In this document: positions 8,901-16,449 of the stretch, in pieces
Position numbering within the stretch: the stretch's first letter is position 1
How the letters are laid out: every line of letters starts with the position of its first letter
Origin: Clostridia bacterium
Lineage (GTDB): Bacteria > Bacillota_A > Clostridia > Oscillospirales > CAG-272
Assembly (NCBI GenBank): GCA_017453335.1
Contig: JAFTKI010000049.1
Span: forward strand, 9,589 to 73,588
Length of the DNA stretch: 64,000 nucleotides
Reading direction: 5' to 3'
Position numbers and translations under genes: made by a program
The notes under the pieces: generated by a model
Told to the model about the DNA's origin: nothing
Database searches by the model: none
The model's input: the letters and a program-made list of their open reading frames with translations, nothing else

Positions 8901-10010
8901 ATGAGAAGCTTGATTGATATTCTGGATCTTACCACGGAAGAGATCGAAGAGTTGATGCAGACTGCAAGTGATATTATTGCGCATCCCGATCGCTATGCCG
9001 AGTCTTGTCACGGTAAAAAGCTGGCAACCCTTTTCTTCGAGCCGTCTACGCGTACTCGCCTGAGCTTTGAAGCCGCAATGCTGGAGCTTGGAGGCAACGT
9101 GATCGGATTTTCCGAGGCATCCTCTACATCGGCATCCAAGGGCGAGAGCATGGCAGACACCGCAAAGGTGATCAGCTGCTATGCCGATATTATCGCAACG
9201 CGTCACCCCAAGGAGGGCGCTCCCTTCGTGGCGGCAAACAACGCATCGATCCCCGTAATCAACGGCGGTGACGGCGGACATTGCCACCCCACGCAAACTC
9301 TTGCAGATCTGTTCACAATATGGCGCGAAAAGGGAAGACTTCACGATCTGACAGTCGGCTTTTGCGGCGACCTGAAATACGGACGCACGGTACATTCGCT
9401 GATCAGCGCACTGTCGCGCTATACGGGGATCCGCATCGTTCTGATCTCTCCCGATGAATTGAAGCTGCCGAGCTATATCAAGTATGAAGTATTGGAAAAG
9501 TACAATATGGAATACGTGGAAACGGCAGATCTTGAGGGTGCTATGCCCGAGCTGGATATTTTGTACATGACGCGTGTGCAGGGCGAGCGCTTTGCCGACG
9601 TGAACGAATATCTGCGCCTGCGCGACCACTATATTCTCACAGTGGACAAGCTGAAGACCGCAAAGCCCGATCTTGCGATTCTGCATCCGCTGCCCCGTGT
9701 CAACGAGATCAGCGTGAAGATCGACGACGATCCCAGAGCTTGCTATTTCAAGCAGGTGGCAAACGCAAAATATATGAGAATGGCTCTGATCCTGAAGCTC
9801 TTGGACGAGGCAAAGCGTGATCCCGTCCGCAAGCCATTGATTGAGAAGAATCCCAAGCTCCCGTATATTGTTGACCGCTTGCGCTGCCGCAACCCCCGTT
9901 GCATCACAGGCGTTGAGCAGGAGCTGACACAGATCTTCAAGGTCACCGATCCCGAAAATCATATCTGCCGTTGCATCTACTGCGAGGCAAAAGAAATTTA
10001 CGAGGATTGA
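8901..10010 (+). CDS. pyrB: Aspartate carbamoyltransferase with fused PyrI-type zinc domain
   Basis: Residues ~1-310 form a normal ATCase catalytic chain: carbamoyl-phosphate motif [27 protein letters not shown] and HPLPRVNEI. After a ~20-residue linker the C-terminus (about 326-369) has CX4C (CRNPRC) followed by CITGVEQ and CX2C (CIYCE), the pattern of the zinc domain of the ATCase regulatory chain PyrI. The nucleotide-binding allosteric domain of PyrI is absent. The enzyme makes carbamoyl-aspartate. Last gene of the operon, followed by a strong terminator. Confidence 0.94.
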   Translation: MRSLIDILDLTTEEIEELMQTASDIIAHPDRYAESCHGKKLATLFFEPSTRTRLSFEAAMLELGGNVIGFSEASSTSASKGESMADTAKVISCYADIIATRHPKEGAPFVAANNASIPVINGGDGGHCHPTQTLADLFTIWREKGRLHDLTVGFCGDLKYGRTVHSLISALSRYTGIRIVLISPDELKLPSYIKYEVLEKYNMEYVETADLEGAMPELDILYMTRVQGERFADVNEYLRLRDHYILTVDKLKTAKPDLAILHPLPRVNEISVKIDDDPRACYFKQVANAKYMRMALILKLLDEAKRDPVRKPLIEKNPKLPYIVDRLRCRNPRCITGVEQELTQIFKVTDPENHICRCIYCEAKEIYED

Positions 10011-10024
10011 TCTCGAATAAAACC

Positions 10025-10061
10025 AAAGCACCGCACGGAATAAGGTTCTGTGCGGTGCTTT
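10025..10061 (+). terminator. Terminator of the pyr operon
   Basis: A 12-bp stem (AAAGCACCGCAC with GTGCGGTGCTTT) follows the pyrB stop by about 15 bp. Confidence 0.88.
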
Positions 10062-10071
10062 ACTTGATGCC

Positions 10072-10092
10072 CCCATCGGAGAGTCTGAACTC
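10072..10092 (-). repeat. Partial copy of the tRNA-Lys 3' end
   Basis: 14 bases (10072-10085) are identical to the T-arm/acceptor region of the tRNA-Lys at 10243-10318, and the match resumes after one inserted base. It lies about 155 bp beyond the tRNA 3' end in the same orientation. The rest of 10093-10197 has two short hairpins (10095-10142 and 10148-10168) but no gene. Confidence 0.55.
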
Positions 10093-10197
10093 AAACGTGC
10101 GGTTTTATGTTGTGGTATGCTATAGTGATTGGAATCGCACGTTATAGGCAATTTTCAAAGAAAATTGCAGAGTTCGACTCACTTAAGGATCGATCGC

Positions 10198-10243
10198 AAA
10201 AGAAAAAGAGGAATACCACTATGTGGAATTCCTCTTTTTCTTT
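10198..10243 (-). terminator. Bidirectional terminator after tRNA-Lys
   Basis: A near-perfect inverted repeat (AAAGAAAAAGAGGAAT with ATTCCTCTTTTTCTTT) has A/T runs on both sides. It serves the minus-strand tRNA and is a second stop for plus-strand transcription from pyrB. Confidence 0.8.
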
Positions 10244-10318
10244 GGTGACCCATCGGAGAGTCGAACTCCGGACACCATGATTAAAAGTCATGTGCTCTGC
10301 CATCTGAGCTAATGGGTC
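10243..10318 (-). tRNA. tRNA-Lys (anticodon TTT), CCA encoded
   Basis: The minus strand folds as a cloverleaf. The acceptor is GACCCAT/ATGGGTC with discriminator A and an encoded CCA. The D arm is TAGCTCAGATGGCAGAGCA, the anticodon loop is CTTTTAA with anticodon TTT, and the T arm contains GTTCGACTC. Confidence 0.95.
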
Positions 10319-10337
10319 GCTCTTCGGTTACCAAAAT

Positions 10338-10366
10338 ATTATAGCACATTTCCCCTCGTTTGTCAA
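10338..10366 (-). promoter_or_regulatory. Promoter of tRNA-Lys
   Basis: On the minus strand TTGACA (10366-10361) and TATAAT (10343-10338) are spaced by 17 bp, about 20 bp upstream of the tRNA. Confidence 0.85.
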
Positions 10367-10429
10367 TCTTTTTTGATTCGTCAAAACAACAAAAGAGTGT
10401 TGGCTTTTGTCTTTCGTTTTTGTACAAAA

Positions 10430-10981
10430 TCAATGCTCGTCCGATGCCTTTTCGGCTTTGAGCCTCTCGTTTGCCTTGGCAACGATTGCGTTTGCCATGT
10501 CGTCGATATTTTCGGGCAGGATATAGGGGAGGTTTGGAACGTAGTTTCCGTTGTCCATCTCCGCCTCCAAAAGCGAGGAACGCATGGATTTTACCATGAT
10601 CTTATCAAAAAAAGGGAGGTCATCGGTGTTCAGGCTTCCGCCGAAAAAGGCAAGATGAAACGCCGCATCACGGAGCGATGCAGGAAAAAGCTTTTCGGCG
10701 TAGTATTCCTGTTCCTCCACCAATCCGCAACAGAAGAACAGTGCCAGATCCTTTTGTGCCAACACGTTCTCGTTTGCTTTTAAATATTTGCGAACTGCAG
10801 GACGCAGTTTGCCAAATCTCACCGAACCGCCCAGCACGATCAGATCGTATTCGTTAGGGTCGGGAGATAGCTCGTTCAGGGAAATAACGGTAACGTCTAA
10901 GTTTTTCAGCGGACGCATCATGCGCTCTACCGCAGTTTTTACGGTTCCTTTTCCGCTATCGTATGCAATCAGAATCTTCAT
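10430..10981 (-). CDS. Flavodoxin-domain protein
   Basis: A 183-residue single-domain flavodoxin. It begins MKILIAYDSGKGTVKTA (FMN phosphate loop), then LIVLGGSVRFGKL and ALFFCCGL (isoalloxazine loops), resembling HemG/menaquinone-dependent protoporphyrinogen dehydrogenase-like flavodoxins. It is probably a cytoplasmic electron carrier or quinone-type reductase; the substrate is unknown. I chose the ATG at 10981 because GGAG lies 8 bp upstream; a second ATG at 10993 is in frame. A hairpin (GCGGGAGTTG/CAACTCCCG) sits just before the start. Confidence 0.8.
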   Translation of the reverse strand: MKILIAYDSGKGTVKTAVERMMRPLKNLDVTVISLNELSPDPNEYDLIVLGGSVRFGKLRPAVRKYLKANENVLAQKDLALFFCCGLVEEQEYYAEKLFPASLRDAAFHLAFFGGSLNTDDLPFFDKIMVKSMRSSLLEAEMDNGNYVPNLPYILPENIDDMANAIVAKANERLKAEKASDEH

Positions 10982-11039
10982 GATAAACTCCATACGGGAG
11001 TTGTTTCCAACTCCCGCTTTTTTCTTTTTTGATACTCCT

Positions 11040-11762
11040 TTAGTCTTCAAGATCCTCGAATCGGCCGATGCCGACCAACGAATCTACAGGCAAGGAGAAC
11101 AGCACAGCGCCGCCGTCGGTTTTCAGTCCCGCATTCTGGCGAATGGCTTCCATGATATTTTTCTTATATTCGCGCGAGGTCAGAATGGCAATGGTGTCGG
11201 TCTCCTGCGTAAAGGTAGTTCCGATCAATTGTTCTGCCTGCTTATTATTCACGCTTCTTGTGTGCAGAATGGTAGCACCCGTAGCACCTGCCGCACGGCT
11301 GCAATCCAGCACCTTATCGGTGAATTTCTGGTTGACCACGGCAACGACTAATTCATGCATTTTACTACGCTCCTTTTCATTGTTGTGATTGGAATCGGTA
11401 TTTGTTTCGTCACGGAACGGGGTGGAGAGGATCGCATTGCTGACGATACTGGAGATCCCCGAGAGGGGAATGGTGAAGGCAATGCCGTTTCCCATCAGAT
11501 AAAGCTTTAGCTTTCGGTTGATCGCTTTGAGAACGCGCGATTCACAGTAGTTCGGGATCAAGGCATACACCATACGCTTTTCGATCTCGTCCAGTCCGAG
11601 ATAACTCATGTAATTGGATTTTGCCGTACCGTATCCGATGGCAGAGAAGTGGAGCGATACCGCCACCTCATTGCAGGCTTCGGTCAGCGCCATCACGTCG
11701 CCTTTTTTGATGATACACACCAAAAGCTTGGCGCGCTTTTCAAATTCTGTTTTTTTAGCCAT
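11040..11762 (-). CDS. Tandem PII-like regulator paired with DUF1538 protein
   Basis: A 240-residue protein made of two GlnB/PII-like units. Residues ~8-115 are LLVCIIKKGDVMALTEACNEV...AFTIPLSGI; residues ~134-240 are HELVVAVVNQKFTDKVLDCSRAAGATGATIL...LFSLPVDSLVGI. The conserved T-loop uridylylation Tyr of classical GlnB is not evident. It overlaps the upstream DUF1538 gene by 8 bp, the common partner of such PII-like proteins, so it probably gates that membrane protein in response to a nucleotide or ion. An internal ribosome-binding site precedes Met at 11360 at the start of the second unit. Confidence 0.85.
   Translation of the reverse strand: MAKKTEFEKRAKLLVCIIKKGDVMALTEACNEVAVSLHFSAIGYGTAKSNYMSYLGLDEIEKRMVYALIPNYCESRVLKAINRKLKLYLMGNGIAFTIPLSGISSIVSNAILSTPFRDETNTDSNHNNEKERSKMHELVVAVVNQKFTDKVLDCSRAAGATGATILHTRSVNNKQAEQLIGTTFTQETDTIAILTSREYKKNIMEAIRQNAGLKTDGGAVLFSLPVDSLVGIGRFEDLED
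11370..11375 (-). promoter_or_regulatory. Internal ribosome-binding site before second PII domain
   Basis: AAGGAG on the minus strand lies 9 bp before an in-frame ATG (11360-11358) that begins MHELVVAVVN, exactly at the second PII-like domain. Confidence 0.45.
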
Positions 11763-13305
11763 TGGACTCCTCCTGTTCTGCGAGTTCCAAGAAGGAATCG
11801 CCGTAATCCAAAATGGTTTCTTGCTCGGATGTGAAGCGGCTGATTGCGCGTTTTGCCTTCAGGCTGTACAAAAGACCGCAGATCTGGATCGAGATGATAG
11901 GCGTCAATGCAACAAACGCCACACAGCCAAACGCATCGGTCATCACGTTTCCTCCGAGTTTTTCGCAAGCGCCGATCGCAAGCGGCAGCACAAATGCACT
12001 CATCATAGCACCGCTGGCAACTCCGCCCGAGTCAAACGCGATACCGGTAAAGAATTTCGGTACGAAGAAGGAAAGTCCCAGTGCGATCGCATATCCGGGG
12101 ATCAGAATCCAAAGGATCGAAATGCCGGTCAGAATACGGAGCATCGAAAGTCCCAATGCCGCCGCCACACCGATGGAGAGTGCCAACCGCATAGTGGATG
12201 CCGAAATCGCGCCCGCCGTAATTTGCTCAACCTGTTTGTTCAGCACGTAGACTGCAGGCTCGGCATTGACGATAAAATATCCGATTACCATACAAACGGG
12301 GATCAGAAATGCACCGCCTTGGAAATCGGCAAGACTTCTGCCCAGCGAGGCTCCCGCGGGCTGAAATCCCTCGTTCGCACCCGTCAGAAAGATAACCAAT
12401 CCAAGGAAGGTGTAAACAACACCAACTCCAACGCGGATGAGCTGCTTGGTGCTGAATGCGTGGGTGAACAACTGGAAGAGCAGGGCAAACGCGATGGTGG
12501 GAAGCAGCGCGATTGCAACGTCTTTTGCGTGATCAATGAATCCGTGGATGTAAAGCTCCATTCCCGAACGGGTATTGGCAAGCACCTCTACCATTTCCGC
12601 GGAGCTTTCGGTAGAACCCGAGATATTGTTGAAGAACAGGCCAAGGATCAGCACCGAAAGAATGGGGCCGATGCTGCAAAGCGAGACCAGACCGAAGGAA
12701 TCGTCGTGATCGCCCTTGCCGCGCGAGCCTGCCACACCTGCACCGATCGCCATGATGAAGGGAACCGTCATAGGGCCCGTGGTCACTCCGCCCGAGTCAA
12801 AGGCAACCGACCAGAAATCCGACGGAATCCAGATACAAAGAATAAACGCCGCGATATAGAAGATCATCAAAAGGATCGACAGCGGAATATGAAAGATGAT
12901 ACGCAGCATAGCGATCATCAAAAAGATACCAACCCCCAGCGAAACCGTCAGGATCAAGGTCATTTCGGAGGGAAGCCCCGAAACCTGCTGTGCAAGGATC
13001 TGCAGATCGGGCTCGGAGATGGTTACCAGAATACCGATCACAAAGCTGATCAGCGCGATCAGCCAGATCTTTTTTGATTTTGCCAGCGAGGCACCGATCT
13101 TGTTACCCAGCGGTTGCATGGACATTTCGGCGCCCATCGTAAAGACCGTCAATCCAAGGACAAGACAAAGCACTCCCAGCAAGAACAGAAAAAATGTACT
13201 TGTACTCAAGGGAGCGATGGTAATGCCCAGCAAAAGAATGATGGCGGCAACAGGCAAGACCGATGTAAGGGATTCTTGAAATTTGCTTTTAAATACGGAA
13301 TCCAA
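11755..13305 (-). CDS. DUF1538 family membrane protein
   Basis: A 516-residue polytopic protein with an internal duplication: two halves of ~230 residues each repeat the pattern GLTVFTMGAE/GLVIFLTGANEGFQPAG, PVCMVIGYFIV and AFDSGGVTTGPMTVPFI/AFDSGGVASGAMMSAFV. At least ten hydrophobic segments are visible. This is the DUF1538 family, a presumed transporter. A TTG start at 13305 has GAGGTG 7 bp upstream; no ATG nearby fits. It is cotranscribed with the PII-like gene, suggesting PII-controlled transport of an unknown substrate. Confidence 0.85.
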   Translation of the reverse strand: MDSVFKSKFQESLTSVLPVAAIILLLGITIAPLSTSTFFLFLLGVLCLVLGLTVFTMGAEMSMQPLGNKIGASLAKSKKIWLIALISFVIGILVTISEPDLQILAQQVSGLPSEMTLILTVSLGVGIFLMIAMLRIIFHIPLSILLMIFYIAAFILCIWIPSDFWSVAFDSGGVTTGPMTVPFIMAIGAGVAGSRGKGDHDDSFGLVSLCSIGPILSVLILGLFFNNISGSTESSAEMVEVLANTRSGMELYIHGFIDHAKDVAIALLPTIAFALLFQLFTHAFSTKQLIRVGVGVVYTFLGLVIFLTGANEGFQPAGASLGRSLADFQGGAFLIPVCMVIGYFIVNAEPAVYVLNKQVEQITAGAISASTMRLALSIGVAAALGLSMLRILTGISILWILIPGYAIALGLSFFVPKFFTGIAFDSGGVASGAMMSAFVLPLAIGACEKLGGNVMTDAFGCVAFVALTPIISIQICGLLYSLKAKRAISRFTSEQETILDYGDSFLELAEQEESNG

Positions 13306-13344
13306 AGCGAAACACCTCGTTTTGTGTATTTTTCAACCTGTTTT

Positions 13345-13373
13345 ATTATAGCATACCCGCAAAAAAAAAACAA
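13345..13373 (-). promoter_or_regulatory. Promoter of the DUF1538/PII-like operon
   Basis: Minus-strand TTGTTT (13373-13368) and TATAAT (13350-13345) are spaced by 17 bp. Confidence 0.7.
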
Positions 13374-13435
13374 CTTTTTTTGCCGAAAAGTTAATTGTTA
13401 ACAATTTGTATATGGAATTGCCACGATGTTTACGC

Positions 13436-13441
13436 TATAAT
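13436..13441 (+). promoter_or_regulatory. -10 element of the leader peptide/CNNM operon
   Basis: TATAAT at 13436-13441, with only a weak -35 candidate (TGGAAT, 13413-13418, 17-bp spacer). The start site would be near 13448, about 50 bp before the leader ORF. Confidence 0.55.
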
Positions 13442-13503
13442 AAGCGTGATTGTGATTTTTTACATATTTATATCGAGATTCATCGCAAGAAAGGAGAAAC
13501 ATG

Positions 13504-13554
13504 ATGTCTGCAGGTTCTGACCCCGCGGATGGCGATCGAACCACGCCGCCTTAG
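13504..13554 (+). CDS. Leader peptide (16 aa, Asp/Pro-rich, ends Pro-Pro-stop)
   Basis: A short ORF encodes MSAGSDPADGDRTTPP. AAGGAG (13491-13496) is 7 bp from the ATG at 13504; an ATG at 13501 is also in frame. The sequence has Asp-Pro, three Asp in six residues and a terminal Thr-Pro-Pro-stop. The TAG stop (13552-13554) lies inside the 5' arm of a terminator. This is the layout of a translation-controlled attenuator. MgtL, the leader of the Salmonella Mg2+ transporter gene mgtA, is similarly acidic and Pro-rich. The link to Mg2+ here is inference from the downstream CNNM/CorC gene. Confidence 0.65.
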   Translation: MSAGSDPADGDRTTPP

Positions 13555-13577
13555 CCGAGTTTTTTGTTGGCTTTTTT
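13553..13577 (+). terminator. Leader terminator (attenuator) upstream of the CNNM gene
   Basis: The stem AGCCGA (13553-13558)/TTGGCT (13567-13572, one G-T pair) is followed by a T run to 13577. Its 5' arm overlaps the leader stop codon, so a ribosome at the stop would prevent it from forming. Confidence 0.65.
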
Positions 13578-13626
13578 ATTTGAGAATTAACAACTGAAAA
13601 ATCGGAAAAGGAGAATTTTTGAAAAA

Positions 13627-15012
13627 ATGGATACTGTCTTATGGCAGATATTGGTTCAGATTATACTGATTGCATTAAATGCGTTTTTTGCGGCATCTGA
13701 GATTGCCGTGATCTCACTCAACGAAGTCAAGCTTCGCCGTCAGGCGGAGGAGGGCGACACAAAAGCGAAAAAGCTTTTGAAGATGGTGGAAAATTCCACA
13801 CGCTTTTTGTCCACGATCCAGGTTGGCATCACGCTGGCGGGCTTTTTGGGCTCGGCATTCGCAGCCGACGGATTTTCGGAATATCTGGTGAGCTTTCTGG
13901 TCAACACCTGTAAGCTGACCTCGATTCCCGTGTCCGTACTGGATACGATTTCGGTGGTTGTGATCACCTTGATCCTGTCCTTCTTTACGCTGGTGTTTGG
14001 CGAGCTGGTTCCCAAACGGGTTGCTATGAGAAACTCGGAAAAGCTGGCGCGCCGCGTGTGTGGCTTTATTTCGGGGCTTTCCGTGGCGATGCGTCCGATT
14101 GTCTGGCTCTTAACGGTCAGCACCAACGGAACCCTTCGCTTGTTTGGCATCAATCCCAAGGAAAACAGCGAGGACGTATCCGAAGAGGATATTCTCGACC
14201 TTGTGGATGCGGTTGAGGAGCAGGGAGAGATCGACTCCGATACCAAGGAAATGATCGAAAACGTATTTGAATTTGATAATACAACGGTAGGGGAGATCAT
14301 GACTCGCCGATCCGATATGCGCGTGCTGTACGAAACCGATACGGTGGAGGATATCTTCCGCACCATTCAGGAAAGCGGACTGTCCCGTTTCCCCGTGTGC
14401 GGCGAGGATACCGATGATATCAAGGGTATCGTGCTGGCGCGTGAATATCTGTTCATGGCGTACAACAACCCCGAGTGTAAGCTTTCGGACGTCATGCAGA
14501 AGGCAAAATTCGTTCCCGATACCCTGCAGGCAAATATGCTGTTCCGCGACATGCGCGATAGCCAGATGCATATGGCTATCGTAGTGGATGAGTTCGGACA
14601 AACGGCGGGAATTGTAACGATGGAAGACCTTTTGGAGGAGATCGTCGGTAATATTTACGACGAGACCGATGAACCCGAGCTTCCCGATATCGTGGAGCAG
14701 GAAGCCAACCGTTGGCAGGTTGCGGGAGCCACTCCCATTGATGAAGTGGAGGAGACCGTTGGTCTTACACTCCACACCGAGGAGGATTCCTACGACACCT
14801 TTGGAGGCTTTGTGATCGCAAACCTCGGTTACATCCCGCAGGACGGCGAAACGCCCGAATTTACCTACGGCTCGCTTACGGTGCGTGTTCTTTTGGTCGA
14901 GGACAAGCGCATCGACATGACCGAGGTCACCAAAACTGAACAAGAGGAGGCAGACGGTTCCGAAGAGGACTCCGATGCCGGCGATTCCTCTGATGATACA
15001 AAAGAATCCTAA
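13627..15012 (+). CDS. CNNM/CorC-type transporter (DUF21-CBS pair-CorC_HlyC)
   Basis: A 461-residue membrane protein. The N-terminal DUF21 domain (residues ~5-195) has three to four TM segments and AFFAASEIAVISLN. A CBS pair (~205-330: TVGEIMTRRSDM; DEFGQTAGIVTMEDLLEEIVG) and a CorC_HlyC domain (~345-430) follow. The tail is acidic. Relatives (CNNM, MpfA, CorC) move or control Mg2+, often as Na+-linked exporters. The start has AAAAGGAG 15 bp upstream. It is expressed behind the leader peptide/terminator and followed by a Na+ pump subunit gene 25 bp later. Confidence 0.92.
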   Translation: MDTVLWQILVQIILIALNAFFAASEIAVISLNEVKLRRQAEEGDTKAKKLLKMVENSTRFLSTIQVGITLAGFLGSAFAADGFSEYLVSFLVNTCKLTSIPVSVLDTISVVVITLILSFFTLVFGELVPKRVAMRNSEKLARRVCGFISGLSVAMRPIVWLLTVSTNGTLRLFGINPKENSEDVSEEDILDLVDAVEEQGEIDSDTKEMIENVFEFDNTTVGEIMTRRSDMRVLYETDTVEDIFRTIQESGLSRFPVCGEDTDDIKGIVLAREYLFMAYNNPECKLSDVMQKAKFVPDTLQANMLFRDMRDSQMHMAIVVDEFGQTAGIVTMEDLLEEIVGNIYDETDEPELPDIVEQEANRWQVAGATPIDEVEETVGLTLHTEEDSYDTFGGFVIANLGYIPQDGETPEFTYGSLTVRVLLVEDKRIDMTEVTKTEQEEADGSEEDSDAGDSSDDTKES

Positions 15013-15037
15013 TCTTTGAAAGGAAAAGACAAACAAA

Positions 15038-16162
15038 ATGGATAAGTTTGAGTTTTTATGGACGAGTATTGAATGGCTTATCAACAACGACGGCTGGAAA
15101 AATGTGATCATGTGGATCATCGGCGGACTTTTGATATACCTTGCCATCAAAAAGGAAATGGAGCCCACGCTTCTGTTGCCCATGGGCTTTGGTGCGATTC
15201 TGGTTAACATTCCCATGGCAGACGCTGTTCTGGAGCATGGTCCGATTACCACGCTGTACAATGCGGGTATTGCCAACGAGCTGTTCCCGTTGCTTCTGTT
15301 TATCGGTATCGGTGCGATGATCGATTTCGGACCGCTACTCAGCAATCCGAAATTGATGATCTTCGGCGCGGCGGCGCAGTTTGGTATCTTCTTTACGCTT
15401 TGCTTGGCATCGATTTTCTTCCCGAACATCAATGATGCTGCTTCTATTGCGATCATCGGTGCTGCAGACGGTCCCACTGCAATTGCGGTATCTCAGAAGC
15501 TGCAATCAAGCTATCAGGCGGCGATCATGGTGGCGGCGTATTCGTATATGGCATTGGTGCCGATCATTCAGCCCCCCGTCATCAAAATGATGACCACCAA
15601 GAAGGAACGCTTGATCCGTATGCCTTACGCGCCCAAGAGTGTTTCCAAGACCACCCGTATCCTGTTCCCGATCGTGATCACCCTGATCGCAGGTATTTTT
15701 GCTCCTTCGGCAGTTTCGCTGGTAGGATTTTTGATGTTCGGTAACCTGATCCGTGAGTGCGGCGTTCTGGATTCGCTTTCCGAGACTGCACAAAAGGTGC
15801 TGGCAAATCTGATCACCATTTTCCTGGGTATTTCGATCGCATTCCAGATGCAGGCAGAAAGCTTTATTGCCGTTGAAACACTGGTAATTCTGGGCTTGGG
15901 ACTCTTTGCATTTGTATTCGATACCATCGGCGGTATTCTGGTTGCCAAGATCATCAATATTTTCTCCAAGAAGAAGATCAACCCCATGATCGGTGCGGCA
16001 GGCATTTCGGCGTTCCCCATGTCGGGACGTATCGTACATAAGATGGGACTTGCAGAGGATCCTCAGAACTTCCTCTTGATGCACTCCATCGGTGTTAACG
16101 TTTCGGGCCAGATCGCTTCGGTTATTGCCGGCGGTATGATCTTGAATTTCTTCCTGAAATGA
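15038..16162 (+). CDS. Na+-transporting decarboxylase, beta subunit
   Basis: A 374-residue polytopic protein of the OadB/GcdB/MmdB family, which couples decarboxylation of a biotin-bound carboxyl group to Na+ export. Typical blocks are FIGIGAMIDFGPLLSNPK, IIGAADGPTAIAVSQKL, GFLMFGNLIRECGV and GAAGISAFPMSGRIVHKMG. It is followed by a tiny single-TM protein. No carboxyltransferase (alpha) or biotin carrier gene lies in the window, so the substrate cannot be assigned. Confidence 0.93.
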   Translation: MDKFEFLWTSIEWLINNDGWKNVIMWIIGGLLIYLAIKKEMEPTLLLPMGFGAILVNIPMADAVLEHGPITTLYNAGIANELFPLLLFIGIGAMIDFGPLLSNPKLMIFGAAAQFGIFFTLCLASIFFPNINDAASIAIIGAADGPTAIAVSQKLQSSYQAAIMVAAYSYMALVPIIQPPVIKMMTTKKERLIRMPYAPKSVSKTTRILFPIVITLIAGIFAPSAVSLVGFLMFGNLIRECGVLDSLSETAQKVLANLITIFLGISIAFQMQAESFIAVETLVILGLGLFAFVFDTIGGILVAKIINIFSKKKINPMIGAAGISAFPMSGRIVHKMGLAEDPQNFLLMHSIGVNVSGQIASVIAGGMILNFFLK

Positions 16163-16177
16163 GAAAGGGGATCAACA

Positions 16178-16327
16178 ATGAATATTACTTTTAATCCTAT
16201 GAATTTTGTGAATAACGCGATCTACATGGGCGCGGGAATGCTGGGTATCTTCGTGGTAATCGGTTTGATCATTATTACCACTTACATCCTCAACGGTGCA
16301 ACCTCTTCCAAGAAAAAAGATCAATAA
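16178..16327 (+). CDS. Small single-TM protein, OadG-like accessory subunit
   Basis: A 49-residue protein with one membrane helix (about residues 14-37: AIYMGAGMLGIFVVIGLIII) and a Lys-rich tail ending KKKDQ. It follows oadB by 15 bp with AAGGGG upstream, and a strong terminator comes just after it. Position, size and topology match the gamma subunit of Na+-pumping decarboxylases, which anchors the complex. It lacks the usual His-rich tail, so the assignment rests mainly on context. Confidence 0.65.
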   Translation: MNITFNPMNFVNNAIYMGAGMLGIFVVIGLIIITTYILNGATSSKKKDQ

Positions 16328-16333
16328 TAAGTT

Positions 16334-16375
16334 AAAAAAGCAACGCGCAGCCAATTGGCTGCGCGTTGCTTTTTT
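16334..16375 (+). terminator. Terminator of the CNNM/oadB operon
   Basis: A perfect 21-bp inverted repeat (arms begin AAAAAAGCAACGCGCAGCC) has A and T runs at its ends, so it is bidirectional in principle. Confidence 0.92.
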
Positions 16376-16449
16376 GGGGAAGCGATTCAAGTATAGTTCC
16401 GATTGAAAAGGGAATTCTAATAGGGAATATCAAAAAAGGAGATCCCGAT

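Noticed and set aside
8199..10151. A 650-codon antisense frame over pyrE-pyrB, and similar long frames opposite pflB and ileS
   Set aside because: Shadow frames of GC-balanced real genes; no domain, start signal or operon logic.
10995..11025. Terminator between the PII-like gene and the flavodoxin gene
   Set aside because: The hairpin has its T run only on the plus strand, opposite to the direction of both genes.
13448..13600. M-box or yybP-ykoY riboswitch ahead of the CNNM gene
   Set aside because: Neither conserved core is present; the short ORF overlapping the terminator explains the leader better.
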